Assembly: GCA_052108535.1 (NCBI GenBank)
Contig: JBQDZM010000002.1
Coordinates: forward strand, 1-64,000
Length of the DNA: 64,000 nt
Source of the DNA: Galactobacter sp052108535
GTDB lineage: Bacteria; Actinomycetota; Actinomycetes; Actinomycetales; Micrococcaceae
Direction: 5' to 3'
Shown here: in pieces, positions 15,960 through 25,495 of the stretch
Layout: each line of letters begins with the position of its first letter
How positions within the stretch are numbered: the first letter of the stretch is position 1
Made by a program: the position numbers and the translations under genes
Notes under the pieces: model-generated
Database searches by the model: none
The model's input: only the letters and a program-made list of their open reading frames with translations
Told to the model about the DNA's origin: nothing

Positions 15960-18872
15960 GTGCCGAACACTTCTTCGAATACTTCTGCGCTCGCCTCCCG
16001 TTCCCAGCAGTCAGGTTCCGGCCGGGTTGACCTGACCCGGCTCGTGGTCCAAGGCGCCCGCGAACACAACCTCAAGAATGTCTCCGTGGACCTGCCGCGG
16101 GACAAGATGATCGTCTTCACGGGCCTGTCCGGATCGGGTAAATCCTCCCTGGCCTTCGACACCATCTTCGCCGAGGGACAGCGCCGTTACGTGGAGTCGC
16201 TCTCCGCCTACGCCCGTCAGTTCCTTGGCCAGGTCGACAAACCGGATGTGGACTTCATCGAGGGACTCTCCCCCGCGGTCTCCATCGATCAGAAGTCCAC
16301 CTCGAAGAACCCCAGGTCCACGGTGGGTACCGTCACCGAGATTCACGACTACCTGCGCCTGCTCTTCGCGCGGATCGGCCGTCCGCACTGCCCCGAATGT
16401 GGCGCTGAGATCACCAAGCAGACGCCGCAGCAGATCGTTGACCAGCTGCTGGAGGAGCCCGAACGCACGCGGGTGCAGGTGCTGGCTCCTGTGGTCCGCG
16501 CCCGCAAGGGCGAGTTCGTGGACCTGTTCAAGGAGTTGCAAGTCTCCGGATACGCCAGGGCGCGCGTGGATGGGGAGACCATTCAACTCACCGATCCGCC
16601 CAAACTGGCCAAGCAGTACAAGCACACTATCGAGGTGGTGGTGGACCGAATCTCGCTGAAGGCCTCCGCTCGCCAACGCCTCACTGACTCGGTCGAGACC
16701 GCGCTCGGTTTGGCCGACGGTCGCGTGGTCGTCGAATTCGTCGATCTGGACCAGGACGCGCCGCAGCGCACCAGAACCTTCTCCGAGAAGCTGGCCTGCC
16801 CCAACGACCACCCCATCGCGCTCGATGAGGTGGAACCCCGGACCTTCTCCTTCAACAATCCCTTCGGTGCCTGCCCCACCTGCTCCGGTATCGGCATGCG
16901 TCTGGAAGTCGACGAGGACCTCGTGGTCCCCGACCCTGCCCAGACCCTGGCAGGCGGCGCCATCGCGCCCTGGGCCATCGGCAAGTCCGTGGCCGAGTAC
17001 TGGGTGCGACTGATGGAAGGCCTTGGCCAGGAACTCGGCTTCGACGTCGACACCCCCTGGGAGGACCTCCCCTCCGCCGCGCGGAAGGCGCTGTTCTACG
17101 GCAAGGACCACAAGGTCGTCGTTGCCTATCGCAACCGCTTTGGGCGGGAACGCAAGTACTCCACCGGGTTCGAGGGCGTGGTCTCCTACATCAAGCGCAA
17201 GCACGTGGAGACCGAGTCGGATAACGCGCGTGAACGCTACGAGGAGTACATGCGGGAGGTTCCTTGCCCTGATTGCAACGGCACCCGCCTGAACCCGGCA
17301 GCACTCTCAGTCTTGGTGGGCGGGCAATCTATCGCCTACGTCTCGGAACTGGCCCTCCAGGACGCACTGTCGTTCATCGAGTCCCTGATCCTGACGGACA
17401 GGGAGGCCAAGATCGCGGCCGAGGTGGTCAAGGAGATCAGGGCCCGACTTACCTTCCTGCTGGACGTGGGTCTGGACTACCTCTCCCTCTCCCGCGCTTC
17501 CGCGACCCTCTCGGGCGGTGAGGCCCAGCGCATCCGCCTGGCTACCCAGATCGGCTCCGGCCTTGTGGGCGTGCTCTACGTGTTGGACGAGCCGTCCATC
17601 GGCCTGCACCAGCGGGATAACCGGCGGCTGATCGAGACGCTAACCCGACTCAGGGACCTGGGTAACACCCTGATCGTCGTGGAACACGACGAGGACACCA
17701 TCGCCGAGGCCGACTGGATCGTGGATGTGGGGCCGGGCGCGGGTGAACATGGCGGCGAGATCGTCCATTCGGGATCGCTGGAGGGCCTCAAGGCTAACCA
17801 GCGTTCCATCACCGGCGACTTCCTCTCCGGGCGGCGTGCCATCGAGATCCCGAAGCGGCGGCGCAAGGTGGACAAGAAGCGCCAGCTGCGCATCGTCGGG
17901 GCTCGCGAGAACAACCTGAAGAATGTCACCGTCGACATCCCGTTGGGAACGTTGACCGCCGTGACCGGTGTCTCCGGCTCCGGCAAGTCCACGCTCATCA
18001 ACGACATCCTTTACAAGGTGCTCGCGACGCGCTTGAATCGGGCCAAACTGGTTCCTGGCCGTCACACCCGCGTGGAGGGCCTGGACCACCTGGACAAGGT
18101 GGTGCACGTGGACCAGAGCCCCATCGGCCGCACCCCGCGCTCCAACCCGGCCACCTACACCGGCGTGTTTGACCACATCCGCAAACTCTTCGCCGAGACC
18201 CAAGAGGCCAAGGTTCGCGGATACCTCCCGGGCCGTTTCTCCTTCAACGTGAAGGGCGGACGCTGCGAGGCCTGCTCCGGTGACGGCACCCTGAAGATCG
18301 AGATGAATTTCCTCCCGGACGTCTACGTCCCCTGCGAGGTCTGCCACGGCGCCCGGTATAACCGGGAGACCCTGGAAGTCCACTACAAGGGCAAGACCAT
18401 CTCGGACGTCCTGGATATGCCCATCGAAGAGGCAGCCGAGTTCTTCGCAGCCTTCCGCCCCATCGCCCGGCATCTGGACACGCTGGTGGACGTGGGCCTC
18501 GGGTACGTCCGGCTGGGCCAGCCCGCCACCACGCTCTCCGGCGGCGAAGCACAGCGCGTCAAACTCGCCACCGAACTGCAGAAGCGTTCCAACGGGCGCA
18601 GCATCTACGTGCTCGACGAGCCGACTACCGGCCTGCACTTCGAGGACATCAGGAAGCTACTGCATGTGATCCAAGGTCTCGTGGACAAGGGCAATTCGGT
18701 CCTGGTGATCGAGCACAACTTAGACGTCATCAAGTCATCCGACTGGGTCATCGACCTGGGTCCGGAAGGCGGCTCGGGTGGCGGCACCATCGTGGCGCAG
18801 GGAACCCCTGAACAGGTGGCACAGGTCGCGGATTCCCACACAGGCACGTTCCTCAAGGACCTGCTGGGCTGA
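15960..18872 (+). CDS. uvrA: UvrABC excinuclease subunit A
   Basis: DNA-damage sensor ATPase of nucleotide excision repair; 970 residues, normal for the family. It has two ABC ATPase modules. The first has Walker A GLSGSGKSS near residue 60, a zinc module CPECGAEITKQ followed by CxxC pairs (CPNDH, CPTCSG, CPDCNG), and the signature LSGGEAQRIRLATQ. The second has GVSGSGKST, a zinc finger with CEACSGDG and CEVCHGARY, LSGGEAQRVKLATEL, and the Walker B YVLDEPTTGLHFED. About 25 extra N-terminal residues (Ser/Thr/Asn-rich) precede the conserved start. The GTG is chosen from the -10 position. Confidence 0.98.
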   Translation: MPNTSSNTSALASRSQQSGSGRVDLTRLVVQGAREHNLKNVSVDLPRDKMIVFTGLSGSGKSSLAFDTIFAEGQRRYVESLSAYARQFLGQVDKPDVDFIEGLSPAVSIDQKSTSKNPRSTVGTVTEIHDYLRLLFARIGRPHCPECGAEITKQTPQQIVDQLLEEPERTRVQVLAPVVRARKGEFVDLFKELQVSGYARARVDGETIQLTDPPKLAKQYKHTIEVVVDRISLKASARQRLTDSVETALGLADGRVVVEFVDLDQDAPQRTRTFSEKLACPNDHPIALDEVEPRTFSFNNPFGACPTCSGIGMRLEVDEDLVVPDPAQTLAGGAIAPWAIGKSVAEYWVRLMEGLGQELGFDVDTPWEDLPSAARKALFYGKDHKVVVAYRNRFGRERKYSTGFEGVVSYIKRKHVETESDNARERYEEYMREVPCPDCNGTRLNPAALSVLVGGQSIAYVSELALQDALSFIESLILTDREAKIAAEVVKEIRARLTFLLDVGLDYLSLSRASATLSGGEAQRIRLATQIGSGLVGVLYVLDEPSIGLHQRDNRRLIETLTRLRDLGNTLIVVEHDEDTIAEADWIVDVGPGAGEHGGEIVHSGSLEGLKANQRSITGDFLSGRRAIEIPKRRRKVDKKRQLRIVGARENNLKNVTVDIPLGTLTAVTGVSGSGKSTLINDILYKVLATRLNRAKLVPGRHTRVEGLDHLDKVVHVDQSPIGRTPRSNPATYTGVFDHIRKLFAETQEAKVRGYLPGRFSFNVKGGRCEACSGDGTLKIEMNFLPDVYVPCEVCHGARYNRETLEVHYKGKTISDVLDMPIEEAAEFFAAFRPIARHLDTLVDVGLGYVRLGQPATTLSGGEAQRVKLATELQKRSNGRSIYVLDEPTTGLHFEDIRKLLHVIQGLVDKGNSVLVIEHNLDVIKSSDWVIDLGPEGGSGGGTIVAQGTPEQVAQVADSHTGTFLKDLLG

Positions 18873-18936
18873 GCTGAACGTGACGCCGGTGCATGCCGCA
18901 TGACGTATGGATCGGGGCACGCGCGCATGCCGATGG

Positions 18937-18942
18937 CAGAAT
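18937..18942 (+). promoter_or_regulatory. Possible -10 element of the HAD phosphatase gene
   Basis: CAGAAT ends 7 nt before the GTG at 18950, the spacing seen at other leaderless genes, although the first base is C rather than T. Confidence 0.35.
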
Positions 18943-18949
18943 GTCGATC

Positions 18950-19705
18950 GTGCCACTGACCTCCACCCTCCCAGCAGTCCCCGGCGGCTGGGCCGTGCCC
19001 GCGGTGTTCTTCGACCTCGACGGCACCCTGGTGGACCCGGCAGGCGGTATCACCGGCGGGATCGCCCGTGCCCTCTCCGCCCATGAGTTCCCGGTGCCAA
19101 CCAAGGCAACCATGGACAGACTCGTTGGACCGCCGCTCGTGGTCGGCCTGCGAGACATCATCGGCCTTCCGGAACACCTGATCGAACCGGTCGTGGAGAC
19201 CTATCGCTCGTGGTACACGAAGGAGGGTATGTTCGCCTCGGTGGTGTACCCGGGCATCGACGACGCCCTCGAGATCCTGGGGGCTCGCGGGCTCAAGCTG
19301 GCCGTGACCACCTCCAAACCACAGTCCACGGCAGCCATGCTCATGGATCACCACGGGCTCACCGAACACTTCGCAGCCATCGTCGGTAGCCCGGACGACG
19401 AGGTGGGCCTGGCCAGGACGGATTCGTCCAAGGAGTCCCAGGTGCGGGAGGCGGCCCGCCGCCTAGACGTCGATCCCGCACAGGTCGCCGTGGTGGGGGA
19501 TAGGGTCTTCGACATCGACGCTGCCCACAGCGTGGGGGCCCTCGGAGTGGGAGTGGCCTGGGGGTTCGCGCCCCCTGGCGAGTTCGCGGAAGCCGGCGCA
19601 GACGCCGTGGCCTCGACGCCTTACGATCTGACGGATTTCCTTCACGCACCCACGCAGTCGGTCCCCACCGAATCATCCTCCAGCGTGTCGAAGGAGACCG
19701 CATGA
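18950..19705 (+). CDS. HAD-superfamily hydrolase, phosphoglycolate phosphatase-like
   Basis: Cytoplasmic phosphatase of about 251 residues, HAD subfamily IA. Motif I is VFFDLDGTLVD (nucleophile and acid Asp), motif II is LAVTTSKPQ, motif III is the Lys in SSKESQVREAA, and motif IV is VVGDRVFDIDAA. A four-helix cap lies between motifs I and II. Similar to Gph/PpaX enzymes, but the substrate is not determined. The start is uncertain: GTG at 18950 fits the -10 spacing, while ATG at 18941 or 18893 would add 3 or 19 residues. It overlaps the following acyltransferase gene by 4 nt (ATGA), so the two are translationally coupled. Confidence 0.85.
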   Translation: MPLTSTLPAVPGGWAVPAVFFDLDGTLVDPAGGITGGIARALSAHEFPVPTKATMDRLVGPPLVVGLRDIIGLPEHLIEPVVETYRSWYTKEGMFASVVYPGIDDALEILGARGLKLAVTTSKPQSTAAMLMDHHGLTEHFAAIVGSPDDEVGLARTDSSKESQVREAARRLDVDPAQVAVVGDRVFDIDAAHSVGALGVGVAWGFAPPGEFAEAGADAVASTPYDLTDFLHAPTQSVPTESSSSVSKETA

Positions 19706-20373
19706 GCACCAAACTATTCATCCTCCGGCCGGTCGTATCCGGCGCCATCAGGATGATCTTCCGCCCTCATATCAACGGGATGAAGAACGTGCCGAAGACC
19801 GGCAGGTTCATTGCGGCCGCCAACCACCTCTCCTTCTTCGACTCCGTCATCATCCAGTCGCTCTTCCCCCGTCAGGTGGCCTTCTTTGCCAAGGCCGAGT
19901 ACTTCACGACCAAGGGCTTCAAGGGCTGGTTCATGCGGACCTTCTTCACCGCAGTGGGTTCCATCCCCGTGGAACGCGGCGATCAGGGTGCGGCCACCGC
20001 CGCGTTGGACAAGCTCGTGGACGTGTTGAAGGCCGAGCAAGGGGTGGGGATCTACCCGGAAGGAACTCGCTCCCGGGACGGCAGGCTCTACCGCGGACGA
20101 ACCGGTGTGGGCTGGCTGACGTTGGCCACCGGAGCTCCGGTGATCCCCGTGGGGCTCGTCGACACAGACAAATTGCAGCCCGGCGGCTCCAATCGGCTCC
20201 GCCGATACCGCTTCACCATCAATGTGGGGGAGCCCATGCGCTTTGAGCACCCGGGCCCCAAGCACCCGCTGCCACTGCGCCGCAAGGTCACGGAGGCGAT
20301 CGTGGACCGGATCGCGGAATTGAGCGGACAGGAGCGCGCAGAGGGCTACAACAAGGCCCCCGTGGACCAGTGA
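19702..20373 (+). CDS. 1-acyl-sn-glycerol-3-phosphate acyltransferase (PlsC family)
   Basis: Membrane-associated acyltransferase of 223 residues that makes phosphatidic acid from lysophosphatidic acid and an acyl donor. The catalytic HX4D motif is NHLSFFD near residues 38-44. The substrate-binding motif YPEGTRSRDGRLYRGRTG is near residues 112-130, and VPVGLV-like motif IV is VIPVGLVDT. The N-terminal hydrophobic patch is short, so a peripheral or monotopic association is likely. Family members in Actinobacteria come in several paralogues, hence no gene symbol. It shares an ATGA overlap with the HAD gene. Confidence 0.9.
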   Translation: MSTKLFILRPVVSGAIRMIFRPHINGMKNVPKTGRFIAAANHLSFFDSVIIQSLFPRQVAFFAKAEYFTTKGFKGWFMRTFFTAVGSIPVERGDQGAATAALDKLVDVLKAEQGVGIYPEGTRSRDGRLYRGRTGVGWLTLATGAPVIPVGLVDTDKLQPGGSNRLRRYRFTINVGEPMRFEHPGPKHPLPLRRKVTEAIVDRIAELSGQERAEGYNKAPVDQ

Positions 20374-20414
20374 GGGTGCCGAGGGTCGCGAACGCGACCA
20401 CCGGCGTCGGGCAT

Positions 20415-20420
20415 TAGAAT
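20415..20420 (+). promoter_or_regulatory. -10 element of uvrC
   Basis: TAGAAT ends exactly 7 nt before the uvrC ATG at 20428; the close consensus match makes this one of the better examples in the window. Confidence 0.6.
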
Positions 20421-20427
20421 CAACTCT

Positions 20428-22332
20428 ATGCCGGATCCGTCCACGTACCGCCCGAGGACCAGCGAGATCCCAACCGATCCGGGGGTGTATCGGTTCCGGG
20501 ACCCGCATGGCCGGGTCATCTACGTTGGCAAGGCCAAGAACCTTCGCCAACGTCTCACCTCCTACTTTCAGCATCCACGCCACCTGACGCCCAAGACCCA
20601 CACCATGGTCACCACGGCCGGCAGCGTGGAATGGACCGTGGTGGGGTCCGAGCAGGAATCGCTGCAGCTGGAGTACACCTGGATCAAGGAGTTCTCCCCG
20701 CGGTTCAACATCATGTTCCGCGACGACAAGACCTATCCCTACCTCGCGGTCACGATGTCGGAGCAGTATCCGCGTGCCATGGTCATGCGCGGAGACCGGC
20801 GCAAGGGGACCAAATACTTTGGCCCGTTCTACCCTGCGCGTGCTGTGCGCGAGACCCTGGAACTGCTGCTGCGAGTCTTCCCCGTGCGCTCGTGTTCCGC
20901 AGGCGTCTTCAAACGTGCTGAACGCGCCGACCGGCCCTGCTTGCTCGGTTACATCGGGAAGTGCTCGGCGCCGTGCGTCGGCCGGATCTCGCCCAAGGAT
21001 CATCGGAACCTGGCCCAACAGCTGTGCGACTTCATGAATGGGGACGGGAAGGCCGCCATCGCGGAACTGCAGCGCCGGATGAAGGCAGCAGCGGCCGAGC
21101 TGGACTACGAGGCCGCGGCCCGGATCCGCGATGACATTAAGGCGCTGCAACGCGTTTTTGAACGCAATGTGGTGGTGATGGATGAGTCCGTTGACGCGGA
21201 CGTGTTCGGCATCGAACAGGATGATCTGGAGGCAGCCGTCCAGGTGTTCCACGTGCGCGGCGGTCGGATCCGGGGTCAGCGCGGCTGGGTCATGGAGAAG
21301 GTCGAGGACGTCTCGAACGAAGGGCTGCTGCAACAGTTGCTTGAGCAGGTCTACGGCGACCTGGATGACCCAGACCGGATCGGGGCGCAGGTCTGGGTGC
21401 CGTGGCTGCCCCAGGACGTGGAGGCCACGGAATCCTTCATCAGCGAGCGCCGCGGCAGACGCGTGCGGCTCCTGGTGCCGCAGCGTGGACCCAAGCACGA
21501 GCTTTTGGAGACCGTGCAGCAGAACGCCAAACAGGCGTTGAACCTGCACAAGGTGCGCCGTGCGGGAGACGTCACGGTGCGCAGCGCGGGATTGCAGCAA
21601 ATCCAGGACGCATTAGACCTGCCCGAGCCGCCGCTGCGGATGGAGGGCTACGACAATTCTCACGTCTCCGGCACCAACGTGGTGGGATCCATGGTGGTCT
21701 TCGAGGACGGTCTGCCCAAGAAAAAGGACTACCGCCGCTTCACCGTCAAGGGCGAGGCCGCGCGGGATGACACCTCCTCTATGTACGACGTGATCTCGCG
21801 CCGCTTCCAGCACTATCTGGACGAATTGAGCGGCGAGGATGATCTCGCCTCCGGCGAGATCGCGGCGGAGGACGCCGCCGCGACGGAACAGCGTTTCTCC
21901 TACCCGCCGTCGCTCGTGGTGGTGGACGGTGGTCCACCGCAGGTGGCGGCAGCGCAGCAGGCGCTGACGGATTTGGGGATCACCGATATCTCCGTGGTGG
22001 GGCTGGCGAAACGTCTCGAGGAGGTTTGGGTTCCGGGGGAGGAGTTCCCGGTCATCCTTCCGCGAAATTCGGAAGGCATGTTTCTGCTGCAGAGGCTGCG
22101 CGACGAGTCCCACCGTTTCGCGATCACGTTCCACCGAGAACGGCGTGGACGCGGGATGACCGAGTCGGTGCTGGATTCCGTGCCGGGGCTGGGGCCAGCC
22201 AAGCGCCAGGCCCTGCTGAAACACTTCGGCTCCGTGAAACGGATGCGGGAGTCCGGGGTGGAGGAGTTGCAGAGCGTCAAGGGTGTTGGGCCAACGCTGG
22301 CGCAGGCGATCCACGAGGCCTTGGCCCCGTAG
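20428..22332 (+). CDS. uvrC: UvrABC excinuclease subunit C
   Basis: Endonuclease making both incisions in nucleotide excision repair; 634 residues. Domains in order: a GIY-YIG nuclease (GVYRFRDPHGRVIYVGKAKN, residues about 15-35) for the 3' cut, a Cys-rich segment (SCSAGVFKRA, CLLGYIGKCSAPC), a UVR motif (ELDYEAAARIRDDIKAL) for UvrB contact, an RNase H-like 5' nuclease (GYDNSHVSGT and VVVDGGPPQ), and C-terminal helix-hairpin-helix repeats (SVPGLGPAKRQALLKHFGS). The stop TAG forms the first half of the rapZ -10 hexamer. Confidence 0.97.
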   Translation: MPDPSTYRPRTSEIPTDPGVYRFRDPHGRVIYVGKAKNLRQRLTSYFQHPRHLTPKTHTMVTTAGSVEWTVVGSEQESLQLEYTWIKEFSPRFNIMFRDDKTYPYLAVTMSEQYPRAMVMRGDRRKGTKYFGPFYPARAVRETLELLLRVFPVRSCSAGVFKRAERADRPCLLGYIGKCSAPCVGRISPKDHRNLAQQLCDFMNGDGKAAIAELQRRMKAAAAELDYEAAARIRDDIKALQRVFERNVVVMDESVDADVFGIEQDDLEAAVQVFHVRGGRIRGQRGWVMEKVEDVSNEGLLQQLLEQVYGDLDDPDRIGAQVWVPWLPQDVEATESFISERRGRRVRLLVPQRGPKHELLETVQQNAKQALNLHKVRRAGDVTVRSAGLQQIQDALDLPEPPLRMEGYDNSHVSGTNVVGSMVVFEDGLPKKKDYRRFTVKGEAARDDTSSMYDVISRRFQHYLDELSGEDDLASGEIAAEDAAATEQRFSYPPSLVVVDGGPPQVAAAQQALTDLGITDISVVGLAKRLEEVWVPGEEFPVILPRNSEGMFLLQRLRDESHRFAITFHRERRGRGMTESVLDSVPGLGPAKRQALLKHFGSVKRMRESGVEELQSVKGVGPTLAQAIHEALAP

Positions 22333-22335
22333 ACT
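22330..22335 (+). promoter_or_regulatory. -10 element of rapZ, overlapping the uvrC stop codon
   Basis: TAGACT begins with the uvrC stop TAG and ends 8 nt before the rapZ ATG at 22344. The same arrangement is seen at the terC stop. Confidence 0.5.
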
Positions 22336-22343
22336 GGGGACTT

Positions 22344-23237
22344 ATGAGCGCCATTGCGGAGGTCGTCAAACCAGAACAGCCCGAGGTGATCGTCCTGACC
22401 GGCATGTCCGGGGCGGGGCGAACCACGGCAGGACATGCACTGGAAGACATGGGCTGGTATGTGGTGGACAACCTTCCGCCGCAGATGCTGCAGACTCTGG
22501 TTGATTTGCTGGCCCGTAATCCCGAAGCGCTCCCGCGCGTGGCCATTGGGGTGGACTCCCGTTCCCGCAAGCTCTTCCCCGAGCTGCGTGAAGCCGTCAC
22601 CGGACTGCGTTCGGCCGGGGTCGGATTCCGGCTCATCTTCCTGGACGCGGCGGACGACGTCCTGGTGCGGCGCTTTGAACAGGGCCGCCGACCCCATCCG
22701 CTGCAAGGCGACGGAAGGATCCCCGACGGCATCGCGAAGGAACGCCAGGAGATGGCGGACCTGAAGGACTCAGCGGAAATCGTCCTGGACACCTCCACGC
22801 TCAACGTCCACGAACTGGCCGCCGCCATGACCGAGCTCTTCTCCGAGGACGGGCCGGTGGTGGTGCGCCTGAACGTCATGAGCTTCGGATTCAAGTACGG
22901 CATCCCCACCGACGCCAATTTCGTGGCAGACGTGCGCTTCATCCCCAATCCGCACTGGGTACCGGAACTGCGCGCACACACGGGGAGGGAACCGGAGGTC
23001 TCCGACTTTGTGCTGCAGGCCGAGGGCACCAAGGAGTTCATAGAGCACTACCTCAGCGCGTTACAGCCGGTCCTCAACGGGTACCGCCGCGAACGCAAGC
23101 ACTACGCCACCATCGCCGTGGGGTGCACCGGTGGAAAGCATCGCTCCGTGGCCGTGGCGGAGGAACTGGCGAGGCGTCTGGCGCAGACACCTGACGTCAG
23201 GATCAACGTGGTCCACCGCGACCTGGGGAGGGAATGA
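22344..23237 (+). CDS. rapZ: RapZ-family nucleotide-binding protein (YvcJ)
   Basis: P-loop protein of 297 residues. The N-terminal kinase-like domain has Walker A GMSGAGRTT at residues 20-28 (Arg in place of Lys is usual for this family), then WYVVDNLPPQML and GVDSRSR. The C-terminal domain has FGFKYGIPTDANFVADVRF and AVGCTGGKHRSVAVAEELA, the sensory half known in E. coli to bind small RNA and GlcN6P. In Actinobacteria its role is not well settled. It heads the conserved rapZ-yvcK-whiA cluster and overlaps yvcK by 4 nt. Confidence 0.95.
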   Translation: MSAIAEVVKPEQPEVIVLTGMSGAGRTTAGHALEDMGWYVVDNLPPQMLQTLVDLLARNPEALPRVAIGVDSRSRKLFPELREAVTGLRSAGVGFRLIFLDAADDVLVRRFEQGRRPHPLQGDGRIPDGIAKERQEMADLKDSAEIVLDTSTLNVHELAAAMTELFSEDGPVVVRLNVMSFGFKYGIPTDANFVADVRFIPNPHWVPELRAHTGREPEVSDFVLQAEGTKEFIEHYLSALQPVLNGYRRERKHYATIAVGCTGGKHRSVAVAEELARRLAQTPDVRINVVHRDLGRE

Positions 23238-24271
23238 TCGTGGACATCCCCACCGGATATCTGCCGATGCTGGCGCCGCGCCTGACACAAACTCGTGCCA
23301 CCCCGCGCTGGGTGGTCACCGCCCTGGGCGGCGGACACGGACTCTCCTCTTCGCTGCAGGCGTTGTCACGGCTGGACGCCGACGTCACCGCCGTGGTCAC
23401 CGTCGCGGATGACGGCGGATCCTCCGGTCGGGTCCGCGAGGAATTCGGAGTGCTCCCGCCCGGTGATCTGCGGATGGCGCTTGCCGCGCTGTGCGACGAC
23501 TCGGAATGGGGCAAGACGTGGGCCAAAGTCATGCAGCACCGTTTCCAGACCCTTCCAGAGTCACCTGGCACCCTGGACAACCACGCCGTGGGCAACCTCC
23601 TCATCGTGGCGCTCTGGGAGATGATGGGGGACCCCGTTGAGGGCCTGAAATGGGCGGGCCAACTGCTCGGGGCGAGAGGCACGGTGCTGCCGATGACCTG
23701 CACCCCGCTGGTCATCCACGGGACCGTGCTCGGTGCGGACGGGACCGGTGCCCTCACCACCAAACGCGTGGTGGGACAGGACACGTTGGCCGTGGCAGCC
23801 CGTTCGGGACGTGTGAGCGAAATCGGTCTCACGCCGGAGGATGCGGTGGCGACACCGGAGGCAGAGGCCGCCATCCTCTCCGCGGATTGGAACATCCTAG
23901 GGCCTGGTTCCTGGTACACGTCGGTGCTGCCGCACCTGCTCCTGCCCTCCGTCCGCGAGGCCCTGCTGCGTTCACCGGCCAGGACGTTGGTGACCATGAA
24001 CCTGCAGACGGACACCGACGAGACCAACGGGGTGGACGCTGCGGCGCATCTCGATCTGCTGGCCCACTACGCGCCGGGGATCCACATCGATGCGGTGCTC
24101 GCGGATCCCGCCTCGGTGGATGATATCGGCCGGTTTGAGCAGGCGGCCGCCCGACTGGGCGCCCGCGTGTTCTTCGATAGAGTGGGCGTTCGCAGCGGTG
24201 CACCCGTGCACGACCCTCTGCGCCTGGGGGCCGCCTACCGCGACGTCTTCGAGTCCTTCGACGTCCCCTAG
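23234..24271 (+). CDS. yvcK: Gluconeogenesis factor YvcK (CofD-like)
   Basis: The 345 residues form a Rossmann-like fold related to 2-phospho-L-lactate transferase CofD. Motifs: TALGGGHGLSSSLQAL, VTVADDGGSSGRVREEF, LPPGDLRMALAAL, ESPGTLDNHAVGNLLI and ILGPGSWYTSVLPHLL. YvcK proteins bind UDP-sugars and affect cell-wall growth and carbon-source adaptation. The start ATG overlaps the rapZ stop (ATGA), and whiA follows 64 nt later. Confidence 0.95.
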   Translation: MIVDIPTGYLPMLAPRLTQTRATPRWVVTALGGGHGLSSSLQALSRLDADVTAVVTVADDGGSSGRVREEFGVLPPGDLRMALAALCDDSEWGKTWAKVMQHRFQTLPESPGTLDNHAVGNLLIVALWEMMGDPVEGLKWAGQLLGARGTVLPMTCTPLVIHGTVLGADGTGALTTKRVVGQDTLAVAARSGRVSEIGLTPEDAVATPEAEAAILSADWNILGPGSWYTSVLPHLLLPSVREALLRSPARTLVTMNLQTDTDETNGVDAAAHLDLLAHYAPGIHIDAVLADPASVDDIGRFEQAAARLGARVFFDRVGVRSGAPVHDPLRLGAAYRDVFESFDVP

Positions 24272-24335
24272 ACCGCTTCAGCATTCTGCTCAGTTTTCGA
24301 CGCGTTCCCAACCCAAGACAAGGACATCACGGATC

Positions 24336-25316
24336 ATGGCATTGACCGCCCAGGTCAAGGACGAACTCAACCGGGTCGAGGTCCGGCAGACCTCTCAGCG
24401 CCGGGCGGAGGTCTCCACCCTGTTGCGCTTCGCGGGAGGGCTCCACCTGGTGTCCGGCAGAGTCGTGATCGAAGCGGAAGTGGACGGGGTCGACACCGCC
24501 ACCCGCATCAGGACCACCATTGCGGAGGTCTTTGGCCACCGTGCCGAGCTGATCCAGCTCACCGGAGGCGGGCTGCGTAAGGGCGAACACTTTGTGGTTC
24601 GGGTGGTGCGAGACGCCGCTTCGCTGGCCCGGCAGACGGGGCTGTTGGACGGGCGCGGTCGACCGGTGCGGGGGCTTCCCTCCACCGTGGTCAACGGTGC
24701 CAAGGCCGACGCCGCCGCAGTGTGGCGTGGTGCGTTCCTTGCGCATGGTTCCCTGACGGAACCGGGGCGCTCGTCGGCTTTGGAGATCACCTGCCCGGGG
24801 CCGGAGGCCGCGCTCGCGCTGGTCGGTGCCGCCCGCCGCATGGATATCGCGGCCAAGGCCCGTGAGGTCCGTGGAGTGGACCGGGTCGTGGTCAGGGACG
24901 GGGACGCGATCGCGCAGTTGCTCCAGCGAATGGGGGCACTGAGCACCCTGAAGGTCTGGGAGTCGCGTCGCCAACGCAAGGAGGTCCGGGCCACGGCGAA
25001 TCGGCTGGCGAACTTCGACGACGCCAACCTGCGCCGCAGCGCACAGGCCGCCGTGGCGGCAGGCGCCAGAGTGGAGCGCGCGTTGGACATCCTGGGGGAT
25101 GAGGTGCCGGAGCATCTGAAGGAAGCCGGCCGGCTACGCCTGACCCACCGCGAGGCGAGCTTGGACGAATTGGGGCACAAGGCGGACCCGCCGCTGACCA
25201 AGGACGCCATCGCCGGACGCATCCGTCGACTCTTGGCGATGGCAGACAAGGTGGCTCAAGAGCGGGGCGAGCCGGGAACTGAAGCCGCAGTGCCACCGGA
25301 AACCTACGACGTCTGA
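24336..25316 (+). CDS. whiA: Sporulation/cell-division regulator WhiA
   Basis: DNA-binding protein of 326 residues with an N-terminal LAGLIDADG-type homing-endonuclease fold lacking nuclease residues and a C-terminal helix-turn-helix. Seen: the conserved start ALTAQVKDELNRVEV, FAGGLHLV, GAFLAHGSLTEP and LEITCPGPEAA, then the HTH region RLTHREASLDELGHKADP followed by LTKDAIAGRIRRL. The ATG at 24336 gives the standard N-terminus; upstream in-frame codons are antisense-like extension. In streptomycetes it works with WhiB; in non-sporulating relatives such as this one it likely tunes division genes. Confidence 0.96.
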   Translation: MALTAQVKDELNRVEVRQTSQRRAEVSTLLRFAGGLHLVSGRVVIEAEVDGVDTATRIRTTIAEVFGHRAELIQLTGGGLRKGEHFVVRVVRDAASLARQTGLLDGRGRPVRGLPSTVVNGAKADAAAVWRGAFLAHGSLTEPGRSSALEITCPGPEAALALVGAARRMDIAAKAREVRGVDRVVVRDGDAIAQLLQRMGALSTLKVWESRRQRKEVRATANRLANFDDANLRRSAQAAVAAGARVERALDILGDEVPEHLKEAGRLRLTHREASLDELGHKADPPLTKDAIAGRIRRLLAMADKVAQERGEPGTEAAVPPETYDV

Positions 25317-25361
25317 GCGGATTTCGCCCTGCGCGCAAGGTGACGTCCCATGCAGCGTTCC

Positions 25362-25392
25362 TTGCCCAAAGGCGCTCCGATCGCGCTAAGGT
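25362..25392 (+). promoter_or_regulatory. Possible sodA promoter
   Basis: TTGCCC at 25362-25367 and TAAGGT at 25387-25392 with a 19-nt spacer, about 100 nt before the sodA start. Spacing is long, so this is only a candidate. Confidence 0.35.
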
Positions 25393-25406
25393 CGGGAGAG
25401 AACTCC

Positions 25407-25430
25407 GATACGGTCCCGCTGGACCGTGTC
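25407..25430 (+). other. Hairpin in the sodA 5' leader
   Basis: GATACGGTCC and GGACCGTGTC form a 10-bp stem (one G-U pair) with loop CGCT. It begins about 15 nt after the predicted -10, so it would form the 5' end of the mRNA and could stabilise it. A good ribosome binding site (AGGAGGAA) lies far downstream, just before the ATG. Confidence 0.5.
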
Positions 25431-25495
25431 GGCGTTCAAGCTAGAACCACGGGCGGTACACGTCTCACGTTGTCCGCCCCAGATCAGGAGGAACC